Part shown: positions 21,541 to 34,330 of the stretch, piece after piece
Position numbering within the stretch: position 1 is the first letter of the stretch
Layout: each line of letters begins with the position of its first letter
NCBI GenBank assembly: GCA_036250225.1
Contig: JAPZLL010000046.1
Coordinates: 1 to 64,000, forward strand
DNA length: 64,000 bases
Source of the DNA: Cercophora sp. LCS_1
Lineage: Eukaryota; Ascomycota; Sordariomycetes; Sordariales; Lasiosphaeriaceae
Direction: 5' to 3'
Translations under genes and position numbers: made by a program
Notes under the pieces: model-generated
Seen by the model: only the letters and a program-made list of their open reading frames with translations
Database searches by the model: none
Told to the model about the DNA's origin: nothing

Positions 21541-23073
21541 TCAATGGCTGCGCTTTTCCTGCTTAGCCATGCCAAGGCAGGCAAAGTACTCCTTGAATGC
21601 ATGGCCATCCAAGGCGAACACGCCTGCCGGGTCGAGCATCTTGGCCGGCGACCAAAAATCGGCGTCGACGGCGTCGAGCAGGCCCGGATAGGTTGTCAAG
21701 CCGGCCGGCTCCGTCACGCCCCACGGGTTGCGCAGGACCACGTAGTTCTTGCCGCCCGGTGCCGAGGCCCATCCGAGGACCGAGTAGGCATGGTTGGCGA
21801 CAATGTTGCATCCGTGGTACACACTTCCCGTCCCGTGGGTAAAGGCCACCATGGGGTGGATGGTCTTGAAGTTGACGCTGTTGGTTCGCACCAAACCGAT
21901 GAGATCCGGGCCGGTGCGCGAGTGGGTGAAGAAATACTGCGGCTTGCCGTCGTTGATCTGGGCCATGGCCTTGACAGGGTCGCCACCGTTGGCGGCTGCC
22001 GACGTTTGGGTAATGTCGGGGCGGTCCGAAGAACCCTTGGTGAGCCACTTGGCAAACGCCTTTTCGTAGAGCGACGGCCAGAGAGTGCCGATGCGGCTGC
22101 CGGGCTGGCAGAAAATCGGCATCCCCGACGAGTTGTTGGTCGGGATCTCAAAGTTGACTTCGACGTTGGACGTGGGCGCATCGTTGTCCCCGCCTTTGCT
22201 GAAAAGCTGGATGGCGAGCGTGTGCTTCTTTGACTTGTCGGTCATGTCGAACACAAAGGTCCTGTCCCGCATGATCCGGTAGGGGTCGGCCCAGGCCACG
22301 GCGAAGAGGGCGGCAATCAACCAGCTGTTGGCGACGGCACCCTGGACGGGGTCGCTCGACATGGACCTGGAAAGCCGCATCGGTTCGGTCTGCTGGCGGC
22401 CCAAGGGCATCTCGACGCCACGGACGCCACCGCTGTTCAGGCCCATGCCCATGCTCATGCCCATGCCCATGCCAAGCTCTCCAGTGACCAGGCGCATGCG
22501 CTGGATTGACTGATAGAGCTCGCTCACGTCCTGCCAGCAGCAATTAGGCGGCACCCACTCCCCCTTGTGTTGTCGGAGCGGCATCGAGATCTCGCACATG
22601 GGTTCTGTCACTGCTGAACTGGACAGGGTCCTGCCTAGGATGTGCGGGGAGAGCGCCAGCCTAACCTTGCCGCTCTCAATATGTGCGTCCTGCACCTGGA
22701 TATCGAGAATGTCCTTCAGACCAACGCGTTCCAGATCTCCAATCTTCTTGATCCGCGACATGTCGGGCGTAACCATGTCTTCCTCGGTCAGAATGTGCAT
22801 TTCGTGCTTGCCCATTCGCTCGGCCCGGTTTTCGCGGCTGTTCAGCTTGAGGCCGGCGAAGAGGACAGAGTGGTAGCGCATGTCGAAGAGCTCCGCATAC
22901 TCAGTCTGCAGGACGTTCGAGATGGCGCGTGCCGTATCCGGGCAAGCCGGATCAAGCCTTCTTCCAGTGAGGGCCTCAACGAGGGCGAAAGGGTTAATGG
23001 CGCCGACATTGAGCTCCTTAGGGGGGCTGTCAGGGTTGGTGGGGTCTGAGCTGGTCATTCTCAGGTATTGCAT
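21541..23073 (-). CDS. calpain-like (peptidase C2) protein, Ser replacing the catalytic Cys
   Basis: Single exon. The longer frame begins at GTG, so the first in-frame ATG at 23073 is used (510 aa). The C-terminal half is a calpain protease core. VQGAVANSWLIAAL (about 244-257) aligns with the calpain QGxxGDCW-LAA box, His428 lies in ANHAYSVLGW and Asn449 in LRNPWG. The residue at the nucleophile position is Ser250, not Cys, so classical cysteine protease activity is doubtful. The N-terminal half is unassigned and holds a short Met/Gly repeat (about 201-212). There is no signal peptide. Known calpains are cytosolic and Ca-dependent; this one may be a binding or scaffold protein. The same substitution may be shared by a fungal subfamily, which I cannot check here. 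Confidence 0.82.
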   Translation of the reverse strand: MQYLRMTSSDPTNPDSPPKELNVGAINPFALVEALTGRRLDPACPDTARAISNVLQTEYAELFDMRYHSVLFAGLKLNSRENRAERMGKHEMHILTEEDMVTPDMSRIKKIGDLERVGLKDILDIQVQDAHIESGKVRLALSPHILGRTLSSSAVTEPMCEISMPLRQHKGEWVPPNCCWQDVSELYQSIQRMRLVTGELGMGMGMSMGMGLNSGGVRGVEMPLGRQQTEPMRLSRSMSSDPVQGAVANSWLIAALFAVAWADPYRIMRDRTFVFDMTDKSKKHTLAIQLFSKGGDNDAPTSNVEVNFEIPTNNSSGMPIFCQPGSRIGTLWPSLYEKAFAKWLTKGSSDRPDITQTSAAANGGDPVKAMAQINDGKPQYFFTHSRTGPDLIGLVRTNSVNFKTIHPMVAFTHGTGSVYHGCNIVANHAYSVLGWASAPGGKNYVVLRNPWGVTEPAGLTTYPGLLDAVDADFWSPAKMLDPAGVFALDGHAFKEYFACLGMAKQEKRSH

Positions 23074-25915
23074 TGAGTGCGTCGTGGTCGGTCGGTCGAT
23101 TGAATCTTGGTACGTACAGGGAGCCACTCGAGAGGATGGACGGCGGGGGATTAGGCGGGTTGGACCGATGGGTGCCTGGTCTTGTATTTATGTTGATTTA
23201 TGTTGACTCGTCCGCGTGGAAATACCAGTTCATCTCCCCACAACTTTCTTAGATCATGTCATGTCACACATGAGACGCAATCGTTTGGTCGCCAGTCCCT
23301 GTTGTCGTGGAATGCCGACTGGAAAGCATGCAGCCTTCGTTGAAATCTCGTCATGTCCGGCGTTTTCATAGCGTAAAATGGCTGCACACGCAGTCGCCGG
23401 CACGTTCCACAACAGAACGGTGAGCGTCAATTGGGTTCCGCGTTTGAGGTCGGCCGGAGTCCGCTTGTCGACTCGCTCTCTATTGGCTGACCCAACTGAG
23501 GAAACCGGTGCTTGCAGAAACGTGATTAATATCTGTCCGGAGAGAGCTGCATGGTTTCAGAATGGGCCAAACGTTGTCATGGTGACTGCAGATGTTGTCA
23601 CTGACAGTGTATGGAAGATGGCATGCCCACAGTTTCCCTTAAGAAGTAAGAAACGGAAAAGAAAAGGGGCAAGGATGCAACATGGTCAGATGATGCCCAC
23701 AGCCGATAAATCTAATAATAACTCAGAGGTCCGCACGAGTGGGTTGCAAAAGTGACCTGTCCTCCCTGGTTGTCCGCCAATCTCCTTTGTCGCTGCAATT
23801 ATCTGACCAATGCGTGTAGACTCGATCAAGAACAAGTCGACGAGGAGGAATGGAGTACAAACCATGCAAGCCTTGAAATTGTGAAACGGGCTTGAGAATG
23901 ATCGGCGGCCACGGTAAGAACCAAACCGGAAATTGCCCATCGACTTCTCCGGTCCCTTTTCCTCGGTGGTTCCCTTCAGCCCATGGGACTTCAACATGTC
24001 GTTTGTGCGGGACCCGCGATTTCCACACGGCGGTCTTCGTATCGCGACGCTTCTCAATGTGATAGCCCGAGGCCACCATGTGAAAGCCGAGCGAAGGATG
24101 GCGGTGCGCGTTGGGGCCGGATCTCAGACCTCAACACTTCGCGGTGAGGCTATCGAACGCGATGCACCTCTCATCCTGGCTCACATCGGACCCACCATCA
24201 CAACCAACACTGCCGGCGAGCTCACCATCTCCAACTACGACGCCGGGTCATCAGTATGGTCTCCCCTCACCCCCATCATCCCCTACATTCGAGACAACCC
24301 ACACCCTGGATAATATCAACACCCCGCCTCTCCTGCTCCAAGGCAGCGCCCTCCTCCCTGTCACACCACTCCCCGACACCACACTCATTTTCGGTATCAT
24401 CCGCTCTCTGTCCCTCGCCTTTTGGTCTTCAGCCCCTTTTATCGCGAGACTTGACCAATCATCAAGCTGGTCTGGTCCCCATCTGCTTCTCTAAAATATT
24501 GCCTGCAAAATCCTTGCGCATTCCCGCTTGGCGGGACATGTCATCTCCCCGACGATGATTCTCATCGCGGCGGTTTCGTACGTATGGGGATTTGGCGTTT
24601 GTGTTTGATACGAAGGGGACAGGGTAGGTGATGTTGCTTGCGGCGGGGTGTGGACCTGGAGAGGTGGTGGGCGTTTTAGGGAGAAGGGTTAGAAGGGGGG
24701 AGGGAGGGGATGGAAATGGGGATGGATGGTTTGTTGTTGAATAGATTATTGCCATCCTGTATTGTTTTTGTCCGTCTCTTGCTGGAGTCGAGAGTTTCAT
24801 GGCTGTTCGGTTGGGAGGCGAGTGGATGTTCAGGAAACACCAGCCATACATTGCTGGTGTTGGGACTTGATCTCGTCTTACCCAAGTGACCTCCTACAGA
24901 ATGCCCAGATCACCAGATCAAGAGGTTCGAGGCCTTCAAACCGGTATTGAGAGGCTCTGCGTTATGACTAAAGACCTATGGTATTTTTTTTTTTTTAACG
25001 CCTCGACGCGAGAGAAATCTAGCGTTTCGGTATCTCGGTGACTCGTTTATTTTGTCGCCATCCTGGGAGGCACCGGTTGATGGTGAGTACGGTGTCTCGG
25101 TTCAAGGGCTGATGCCAAGTCATTGATGATGACAGTTTTTGCATTTCTGAAAAGACAGAGCGTTGATAAGAACAAGATCCTACAAGGCTGACAAGTGCAA
25201 AAGGATTCGTGGATCAGGGGTACCGTCGTAGCGGGACGGGTTCGGCCCGGGCACGGCGGAAATGAAATCGACGGCACAGTTCACGGTTCGGGATGCTGCT
25301 ATTCATGGAAACAAGCTTCTTTCGACATGTTCTAGAGCGTGAGGCAGCAGTTGAACTCGATTCAGGGGAGCGTTCAAGCGTGGGACGTGCTCAAGTGTAG
25401 GTAGGATTCTGGGCGGAGATTGGACTCGTTCCTCCTATGCGACGTTGAAGAATTCCCCGGATTATGCGTACCCCTGTAACCCCCACGTTCGTGGACAACC
25501 AGCACCTGGTTGGAGCTGACATTTGTGTTGGTCTTACCCGGGGTGGTGGAATGGGATTTTGGTAGCATCGCAAGTAGGCTACGCAAGATCCCTCTGTGGT
25601 TTCCGACGGGGTTCTGGTCCCTGTTTGTGTGGATGATGCCACTCTCCCGCCGTGCCTCGGTGGCTGCTCAAGGCATCAGGATTACTGCAGGCCGTTGATG
25701 ATTGGCGTCGATTGCAGTGTAGCATGGGATTGCAGTTGGTGTTGTGTTGGCAAGGCGTTGTTTATCGGGAGAACCAGGGGTTGTCGGGTTTGTATAAATG
25801 GGACGTGATGGGCGACGATCATGATGGTGTTTCTGCAGTCAGAGTAGTTTGAATCGTCAAGCTCCAGTCATTCCTTTGGTTAACCGGTCGGTCTTTATCG
25901 GCATTCTTATTCACC
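23074..25915. other. 2.8-kb intergenic region
   Basis: Several 120-130 codon frames overlap on both strands (23933-24313, 24111-24494, 24462-24851). None shows domain character, splice consistency or a believable start, so I do not call a gene. It contains a T run near 24985. Confidence 0.5.
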
Positions 25916-26731
25916 ATGTTGTCCAGCCTTTTTGGTGTTGTATTGGGGCTCGCCGCCCTCGCAACTGCAGCTCCGTGAGTTATCAAGTCGGTATCCCCCT
26001 GATCATGGACTGACCTACGGTGCTCCTCATGAAGCGCGGCAAACTCCACTGTAGCTGTGCGGGCTGCGTTCAACTGCAACAATCCCGTGGGTGGCCTCAA
26101 CAAGGCGGACTGCGAGTATCTCTCTCGCATCGGATTCGCCGGCACGGGGTCCAACCCGACCAGCAACGCAAACAGCAGAATCTGGATCGGTGGCAACGGT
26201 CCCAACGTCTTCACTTTTACCAACAGGGCGACCAACCCCAACGCCGACATCATCCTCGTGCTGTGGGACGACAGCCAGGGCTTTGCGTCGTCCTTCGTCA
26301 CAGCCCATGCGCCAAAGTTGACCCTCTCAATTCCCTATGGCGGAACCGTCACTGTGTCCATGGCTAACGGCGTCACCGGTGCCTACTCGGCCTTGTATCG
26401 CCACGTGACGACCATCTCGCCCAACGGTCAGGTCTTCAATACCTGGGGCGAGTTCACCACCGGCCAGTGGGCCACCATCAACATCTCGAGACTGGTCAAC
26501 ATGGGTGGAAACAGCTTCAGCGCTCGCGTGAGCACCGGTTGCGTCGCAGACCATACGCGCTGCTCCTACGTGTGCAAGTCGGGCAACACCTGCTGGGTAT
26601 CGGGATCCTACGATCTGATTGGCTGCAGGGACCAGCCCAACAACAACGCGTGGTATGGCGGGGCTGATCCCGAGGGCGGGTGTGCTGGCTGGGATAATGG
26701 CTCGGGGAGGATCGCTGCCGAGTTTTTCTAG
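25916..26731 (+). CDS. secreted Asp f 4-like allergen family protein
   Basis: Two exons (25916-25974, 26035-26731) give 251 aa. Exon 1 encodes almost only the signal peptide (MLSSLFGVVLGLAALATAA). The mature protein shows the conserved Asp f 4-like core: CEYLSRIGFAGTGSNPTSN, IWIGGNGPN, ILVLWDDSQGFASSF, GQVFNTWGEFTTG. The Cys-rich end (TGCVADHTRCSYVC...GNTCW) is also present. Members are small secreted proteins of ascomycetes, one of them a human allergen in Aspergillus fumigatus; biochemical role is not settled. A signal-peptide exon separated from the mature exon is common in this type of gene. No sign of damage. Confidence 0.85.
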
Positions 26732-27941
26732 ACGAGTCGCTTTTTAGTTTCTTGAATACATAGTAGGCCCCTGAGCGGGAGTTGAAGCTTGCTTAGCACC
26801 GAATCGATGGCACGACCCGCTTGTGAAGTTGTGTTTGGCGGGACAAATCGAATCCCGGCGGGTGGGACACCCGAGGGAACCTTGACAACGGCGGGGCAAT
26901 CGGTGCCGAGATCTGCCATTCGGCGTGCCAAAGAACCGGGCTGGCATTGATTGCAAACCCAGACCCTGCGGAATCTGGCCGCAATGACGTGAAACGCTGG
27001 TTGCATGGTCGAGCAAACGGACATCGGACGAGCGCAGGGCTATGCAAACCATTACTTGGTTTGCGTGCTTGGGAAGCATCAGGGCGTTGATGGTAACGCG
27101 CAAGCGACAATGGAACGGGTCGGGACGAGCTAAAAAGGGACGGCTGTGGATCGGCAAGCGGGAAACCTAAAACTACAACCGTTATCATACTTTGTAGAGA
27201 TGCGACAAATGCGAGTCAGGGGACATTTTTCCCAGACAAAACAAAAACATTTCCAGACCAGCAGGACAGATTGTGAACCTTCAAGGCATTGTCGAACCCA
27301 GCAGAAAGAAACTGATGACGATACCTGCGGCTGATGCTGACATAAACGCTGTAAAGCACGGACCGCAGCCGGCGTTGCCCCACAAGGGTGACCAATCCTC
27401 GGGCCGCATAGATTTTTTTCTGCGGGGAGAAAAATCATCCTCCTCGACGGCTCTGGGTGGTGGGACCCAGAGGTAGCCAGCGAATCCGTACCCAGCGGCC
27501 AAACTGCGCTTCCCCAGCCTGCGTTTGCAGAACCGACCAACTGACGCCATACAACTTCTCTCCCTTTGACACCAGCGGGGTCCTGCCGCCGCCAATTTTC
27601 GCTCGCAGTCCTTCTCCACCAGCACAAGAGCGTTCGCGGCAATCTCAAGGTAGCTATCCCCATCCGCCTGTCTGCTTCTCAGCTGCTTTCCACCTTGGTC
27701 TCGCCGCTGCAGTTTGCTGACCGCTCGCGACTACAGCGTTGGGCAGGTGTTACACGAATCCAAGCCTGGATGCCGCCCGGTCATCTGGTTCCTTTCCATC
27801 CATCTTGACGAACGGGTTGATCCTCTCCGCCACGAGACCACGTTCCTTCCCAACCCACCCAGGGCATTGCTCGACACCCCTCCTTTCACCTCAACCGAGA
27901 ACCACTTTTTCGCTGCTAAGAACCTGAAAACTTTTGTCACA
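26732..27941. other. intergenic, long upstream region of the BTB-like gene
   Basis: C/T-rich stretches from about 27500 to 27940 suggest a long leader and promoter. No separate gene is supported. Confidence 0.5.
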
Positions 27942-30250
27942 ATGGCGCCCGTCAATGGGGTCGCACCCAAGGCCGGAAAGACCAGCGCCAGACACTCCAA
28001 GCCTGTGATCCCCGTTCTGCCTCTCAACTACCCGCAGCGGCCTTTCGCCAAACAGGCCTCGGCGCCACACAAGTCGTCGCCGCTCGCCGAGATCGATCCT
28101 AACCGCAAGGTTGTCGAGCACGTCGGGAAGCCGGTTACGACAGAGGTGTCGTGTCACACCAACGGTGTGTCCGGTGAATTGCTCAAGGACAATAACGTTG
28201 CGACGGCTCCTGCCATCGCAAGTGTTGACACAAATGCATCGCGCCTGGAGATTACCGATGTGCCTCTAGTTTCTGAGCTTCCTGCTCTGATTGTTCCCTT
28301 GGAGGACCCATCGGCAGGTACGTTTTCTTCCGTTGCACTTCGTGGATTTGACCCGTTTACTTCGAGCTCGACCTGCCCCGCCCCGCTGCTTGGTTGCTAC
28401 CCCACATGCTCTCAATAACCGGTCTGGCTGCTTACACTTTGGCAGATGCATCAACAGTCGTCGCAGCTGCCTCCGGTCGTTCGATTGCCTCTCCGGCGCC
28501 TACCCGACCGGTGATCCCCGCCATGCCCCAGCCGAACAGCCCCAGCTTGTATGCGTCTTCGCACGATATGACCATTACCGCGCAGCCGACGAACCTTTAC
28601 CGACACGGCTTTCACCACGCCCATCCCAGCAACGGTAGTCTCGTCTTTGGTCTACAAGATTCCAATACCTCGTCCCCTGCACCTCACTCGGGAGGGTTTC
28701 CCCCTCCTGGAGTGATGGGCTACCCATCGGGTCCTCCTGACGGGCGTGGCTTTGTGGCATCCCCACCGCTCGACGGGTTGCCTCGAGCACCCTACAACCA
28801 TCATGGGCCTCCCACTCCCCATAGCTTCCACGGATCGCAGAACTCGGTGCCGGATTTTGACCACAGTGTTGCGACGAACCCATATTCGGCGACGAGTACC
28901 AACCCCTACCCTATCAGCAACGGCGCACAGTACCCCCTCGCCACTGGTCTCAACGGTTATCCCGATGGTCCTGTCGGGCCGTTGCCGTTGCCAGTTCATC
29001 CGATGAATGCGCCCGTGAACAGCTCGATGCATCCAGGGCCCGGTCCCGCTTCTCTCTTGCAGAGTTTCAGGGACAGCGAAGAGACATTGGCTTACCTGCG
29101 CTCAGCCACTGATGATCAAACATTCTCCGACTGTGTCGTGGAAATCCAGTTCCCTGATGCCAGACCTTTTGAGGATCACCCGGACTACCTCCGGCTACAA
29201 CGTACGACGAGAATCCCAGGTCATCGATTCCTCCTCGCTCGCAGCCCTGTGCTTGCCCAGCTCATGAGGGCGCAGCAAGCGGCACCCGGAGGTGTCCTCG
29301 TTATCCAGTTGCAGGGCGAGTACCACAGGTCGGACGTTTTCTGCTACGCTCTTCGCAGCCTTTATGGATGGAACCTTGGCGAGGGCATTTTGCCGTCCGA
29401 TCTTCGGGTCCGCAACGTCCAAGACGACTTCAAGCTCTCGCTCAGCTACCTCGCTGCAGGCCAGTACCTCCGCTTCCCCCCGGTGCATTCCCTTGCGATC
29501 CAACGGGCTAGTTCGCTAGTTTGCTGGGAGACGCTTGAGCTAGGCGCGGACTTCGTCCTTCCATCCTCAGTCCTCCGAACCAGAACGGATGTCTTCAGCA
29601 GCACGGCTTTGCTTGGCCACATCTTGGGATTCATCATCAACAACTTTCCGCAGGACTTTGTTCTCGACAAGGATGTTGATGACTCCGGATTCTGCCGTCT
29701 ACCCACCTCTCCGACTGGTTCGCCCACCAGGACGGACCAGGATGTTCCCAACGGACACCACAGCCGCCAGAGCTCTGTCACACAACCCAACATGCAGCGC
29801 AATCAACGTCTCTCCACGAATCCACGATTGTCCCTGATAAAGTTTGGGGACATGGCGCCAAACGGCTTTGTGCAGCAACAACGCGCCCCTACCGCACGCG
29901 AGACCGTTTTGTCGCGGATTCTGCTCAATCTCCCATACGAACTGCTCAAGCAGGTGTTGGAGGACCAGAACCTCGGCGGGGTGTCGGTCGAACTCGGCCG
30001 GGAGAGACGCCAAGCCTTCATTTCGGACATTATCGCCGAGCGGGAGCAGAGACGGCTGCGAACGCTGGACAAGTATCGAACCGACCTTCGAATCTACCAA
30101 GAAGCCCTGGAAAAGGCTGCCGCGCCTCTGGTGGTTGAGCAGGTGGGCGATTTCCTGGTCAACAACATGGGATTTAAGGAAGAGGTCTGCCTTGGAGATG
30201 TTCCGTTCCTTGTCCATACTTGGGTCTCACCTGCGAGTGGTAGTACCTAA
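27942..30250 (+). CDS. BTB-like conserved fungal protein
   Basis: Two exons (27942-28317, 28446-30250) give 726 aa. The first 330 residues are Pro/Ser-rich and disordered. A BTB/POZ-like unit starts near residue 335: TFSDCVVEIQF, then IPGHRFLLARSPVLAQLM, which matches the usual BTB order of a strand followed by H-R/K-F-L-L-A-R-S. Helical segments such as ALRSLYGWNLGEGILP follow. The C-terminal part is helical and charged (ILLNLPYELLKQVLEDQ). BTB units mediate dimers or link to Cul3 ligases, but that role is not shown for this group. There is no membrane segment. The gene looks conserved and intact. The ATG follows an adenine-rich context (CACAATGG). Confidence 0.75.
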
Positions 30251-31550
30251 AGGTGGCGTGGAAATGTGACTTTTCATTGCAAGAGCTTATGACTGATGAC
30301 TCGGTTTCTGGCTTTGAAGTTCGGGATACTACACGGCATCGGACCCCCAGCACATACAACAAACACTAATACTCTGTTTTCACACCTTTCGTTGTTCGGC
30401 GGCCACTTGGTTCCGGACTCTTGCATTGCGTCGGAGTTACACGAGCTAAACAAAAACAATAAAGCCCTCGGTCGCCACAGGGGTGCCGATCGAGGTTTTG
30501 GGTCTTAAAGGGTGGTAGTTTGCGTTTTCGTCGGCTTGGGAGTCGGCATCATTTGCGATGGATGGTTGGAGCTTTCGATCTTACCGAAAGAGAATCATGG
30601 GATGGGTCGTGAACGGGAAGGGAAACCGCTTTCGTCTCTTCACATCGCATGACACTCTGGGTGGCCCTCTTTCACTTGGAGGACGGGCTGACCATGGCTT
30701 GGCGTGCTTGTATTTGGCATGGAGTTCTTGCTCAGGATCGATTTGTTTGGGGGGCGCGCCGCTTCAATTGGGAAGTTGAGCGAGGCATGTGCTCTCAGGG
30801 TCGAGGAGTGGTTGGACCTCGAGATGGTGATGACCACCAGAGGGATTGAGCGTTGCTGGCTTCGGGAAAATCATTTGCGAAACGGACGGAGCATGGAGCA
30901 TCGGACGAAGAGCTGGAAAAGTGATTTTTTGAGGCCATGAATAGCCCATGAGCGCCGGGATTGGCTTCTTTCCTGGATGCCTACCTAGCTTTAGATAGCA
31001 TAGGTGTCAAAAACATTAGCGTGTTATGTGGCTGTCCTGTCATGTGAATTTTGGCAAAATGATGGGAGCTCGACGCGTCTTGGTCTTGGTCGCGTCGTCC
31101 AAGAGAGTTTGATGGTGGGGGAGGGGCTTGCATTGATGACGGCATGCGACAATCAAAGTGGGTGGGTCCTGGGGAAGTATCGCTGCATTGGACCCTTGTG
31201 CGCGCAATGCATTGGTCGGCTTGGGCCGAGGCGTCCCAGGCTCAAGCACGTGTAATCAAGCCGACCAGGGATTCCTCCCCAATCCCTTCATCTTTCCCTT
31301 CCCTCCACGACACCAGCCGCCGCCATCTCTCTTTTCGCTCAATGACTTGCATGATACCCTGAGCTCCTCGCGTTTTCCATTCACCAGTTACCCGGTACGA
31401 TTGAATCCCATCGCCATCCTCTCAACGCGCACGCATCGCGCTCACTCTCCTCGATCGAGCCGAACCGGCGGACATTGACACCCGACGCAATCTGACTGTC
31501 AGCGACGCCGTCCCCAACCCCGCTCATCACTAGGGCAAACAAATATCGCC
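30251..31550. other. intergenic between BTB-like and TMEM135-like genes
   Basis: No gene is supported. C/T-rich stretches from 31270 on are likely promoter and leader of the next gene. Confidence 0.5.
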
Positions 31551-33436
31551 ATGGCCTCCCGCGCCGGGCCCTCGGGCTCGCGCAGCGCCGGCCCGCCCGT
31601 CTCCGCGAGTTCCACGACCGATCCTGTCCTGCGCAATGCCCTCCGCTACACCATTTCCGCGCGCGAATACGCGCTTCTCCATAAATACGTCATCTCGCGA
31701 TCGCGGGTTCTCAAGAAACGGGCGCCGACCGTGGACACGGTAACAAAGATGATGGAGGGTGAATCGACGGGACAGCGACAACGCGCTGGGTCTGCATCCG
31801 GTGGTAACAAATCTGCGACCACTGCCAAGGGTGGGAAAAACAAGGACGGTGGGAAAGAAAAGGGGGTGGTGGAACACACAGGCGCCGATGATTACAATGC
31901 GCGCGCGGTTCGGCATTCCCTTCGCGTGTTTGTTGCGACGGGGGCGTTGATGAAGCTTTGGGGGTTGGCGCAGGGCAAGTTACTGGGCAAGGGCGCTGCA
32001 ACCGGAGGGGATAACAAGAAACAGCCGTTGCACAAGAGTGGGACGTTGAGGCTCAGTCTGAGTCTGAGTACGATTCTGCTCATGTATCGGTTGTTGTTTC
32101 GGTTCTTTACAAGATTGAGGGCGCACTTGTTGGATCCGTCGGCCAAGCCGTTTCGGGTGCGGAATCCGAGGACTGCGGGCATGTTGACGTCGCCTTATGC
32201 GCCGGCGGTTGGGGCGTCCCTTGCGGGATTGGTGCTGGGGGTGTATCCGAGTCAGCAGTTGAGGATGTCGATTGCGGTGTATGTGGCGTTTCGCGCGCTC
32301 GAGTTTGGGTGGAATTGTGCCGAGGAGAATGGTATGGTTTGGGGCTGGGAGAAGGGGGTTAATGGAAAGCCAGATCGGATGCGAGCTCGGCCGTGGTGGT
32401 GGGGGAGTTGGATGTTGCAGCCGTTGGCGTTTGGGCAGCTGTTGCATGCTGTTGTATTTGATCGGGATTGTTTCCCCAAGGTGAGTTCGCTAAATGGGTG
32501 AGGTTTGGTAGTTGGAGCGTGGACTAACGAGGACAGTCGTATGGTGATTTCATCTTTAAGCACTCGACGACGTATCTTCACCCGAAGCCGGATGAGTTTC
32601 CGTTGAGTATCAAGTGGCCCAAGACGTACGAGATTGTCGATAGCCTGGCGGAGATGGCGAGGCTCAACTGGCCGTGGGTTTCCCCTTTGCTCCAAGTGCG
32701 GTGCGTTATTGACATGAACAGGGCATTCATCTCTCCAACACTGTTTCCCGGCAAGGAAGACACGCTTCCTGCGGCGCTCACCAGCATTGCACCTTTGACC
32801 TCGGGCGCACACCCTCTTATCACCTCGCTCTCGTGCGCTACTCTCCACCCCTCCGACCCATCATGCACACGCACATTCCTCACCTTTTGGCTGCGGTCGT
32901 TCCCACCCCTGACACGCTTCCTCCTCCTCGCCTACTCGGTCATGGTTCTCCCCAAGTTCAAAGCGCTCTACAACTTCCCCGTCTCAACACTCCGCTACAT
33001 CATCTCACGCGCCCTCCGCACATCAGCCTTTGCCACGGGCTCCATCGCCACGGCGTGGTCATCCATCTGCTTCTTCCAGTCGTGGTTCCCACGCACGTTC
33101 CTTTCGACTCAGCGCTTCTTCTTGGGTGGCTTCCTCGCAGGCTTCTGGGCGTTTATCGAGCGCAAAAGGGGTCGCCCTGCATTTATTTACAGCGCCAAGC
33201 TCAGCGTGGATAGCTTGTGGAAGGTGGGCGTCAAGAGGAGGTGGTGGAGGGCGATGAAGGGTGGTGATGTGTGGGTGTTTGTGCTGGCGCTGATGCTTAC
33301 GGGTGTTGTGTATGAAAGGGACGCGAGGGCGATCAAGGAGGCGAACTGGAGGAAGGGGATCAGCTGGGTTAGGGGTGAGGGGTTTAGGGATTGGAGTGTT
33401 GAGGAGGATGAAGAGGAGGACGAGGGGAGGGAGTAG
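31551..33436 (+). CDS. TMEM135-like multi-pass membrane protein
   Basis: Two exons (31551-32480, 32537-33436), 609 aa. The N terminus is disordered and basic. Several hydrophobic helices follow (about 185-200, 225-245, 395-480 and 515-545). Conserved features of the family are present: the NPRTAG...PYAPAVGASLAGLVLGVYPS region, a YGDFIFKHSTTYLHP segment just after the intron, and PGKEDTLPAAL. TMEM135 proteins sit in mitochondrial or peroxisomal membranes and affect organelle dynamics and lipid metabolism in animals; the fungal role is inferred. The C terminus is acidic. The gene is intact and looks like core genome. The intron has a CTAAC branch site and keeps frame. Confidence 0.82.
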
Positions 33437-34330
33437 CGTATACAATAATGATGATACTAATTTGAACCCAACTGCGGGCATTGCTATTAGGATGTGTAGG
33501 TGAGGTGTGCTAAGACGGGGGAGTCGTGGGTAGGTGGATGGTGAGCTGTGTCGTGCGTTGGAGCGAGCCCCCGTCAGTAGTTGAGCGACATCAGATCAAG
33601 CTTACCTTGTCGTCTGGGGTTATGGCAGCTCCAAGTGGAGAAGCGAGAGTGACTCTGTTCCGCCACGGATGAGCGCCGAGACACCCTGGCCAACTTTGCG
33701 TAGAAGAACCATTATCACTTGGGACGCTTGGGGATGTTCACCCACCGGCATCACTTTCGTGGGAGAGTCTCATTACCTCGATGAATAACCATCAACTAAG
33801 TGGCGTGAGGTTGAGCTGGAGCATCTGAGATGGCTGACACAGTCGAGCTCCTGCTCGTGAGAACCTCGACGGTCACCCTTATTCTCCCATGTTGTTTCGA
33901 CCACCTTGGGCACGACGAAACGCAAACTACCTCGCGCCCGTAACTCCCGGTCCACCAGGAGTCTCTGCGGGACCTCCTGTGAGCCGGTGAGGCGGAGAGA
34001 CTGCGAAAATGGCGAGATTTACATCATGGTTTTGATCGCTATCAGGTATAGTGCGATACGGTTGTGGTTTTGTGAAGACAAGAATCCAGCGTTCTGAATC
34101 TCTGTCGTAATCGGATGGCATCTCATCTGGCCCCAAACACCACGACACACCCACCGATCCCCACTGACCTGCTGGACCTGGCCGAGCCTGTAGTATAAAT
34201 ACCTCCCACAGCCGGCGCCAGAGGGTAATTTCTCTTCTGCATTCTTTTCACAAACTATCAGCCCTCTAAATAACTTCGCAGCACCAACCAACATCTAGAA
34301 CAACGACTCAACTTTACACCACACAACAAT
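33437..34330. other. intergenic with TATA element
   Basis: TATAAAT at 34194-34200 lies about 130 bases before the next start codon. No gene is supported. Confidence 0.5.

Noticed and set aside
23933..24851. Three 120-130 codon open frames on both strands
   Set aside because: They overlap, lack any recognisable motif and have low-complexity Pro/Ser composition expected of C-rich intergenic DNA.
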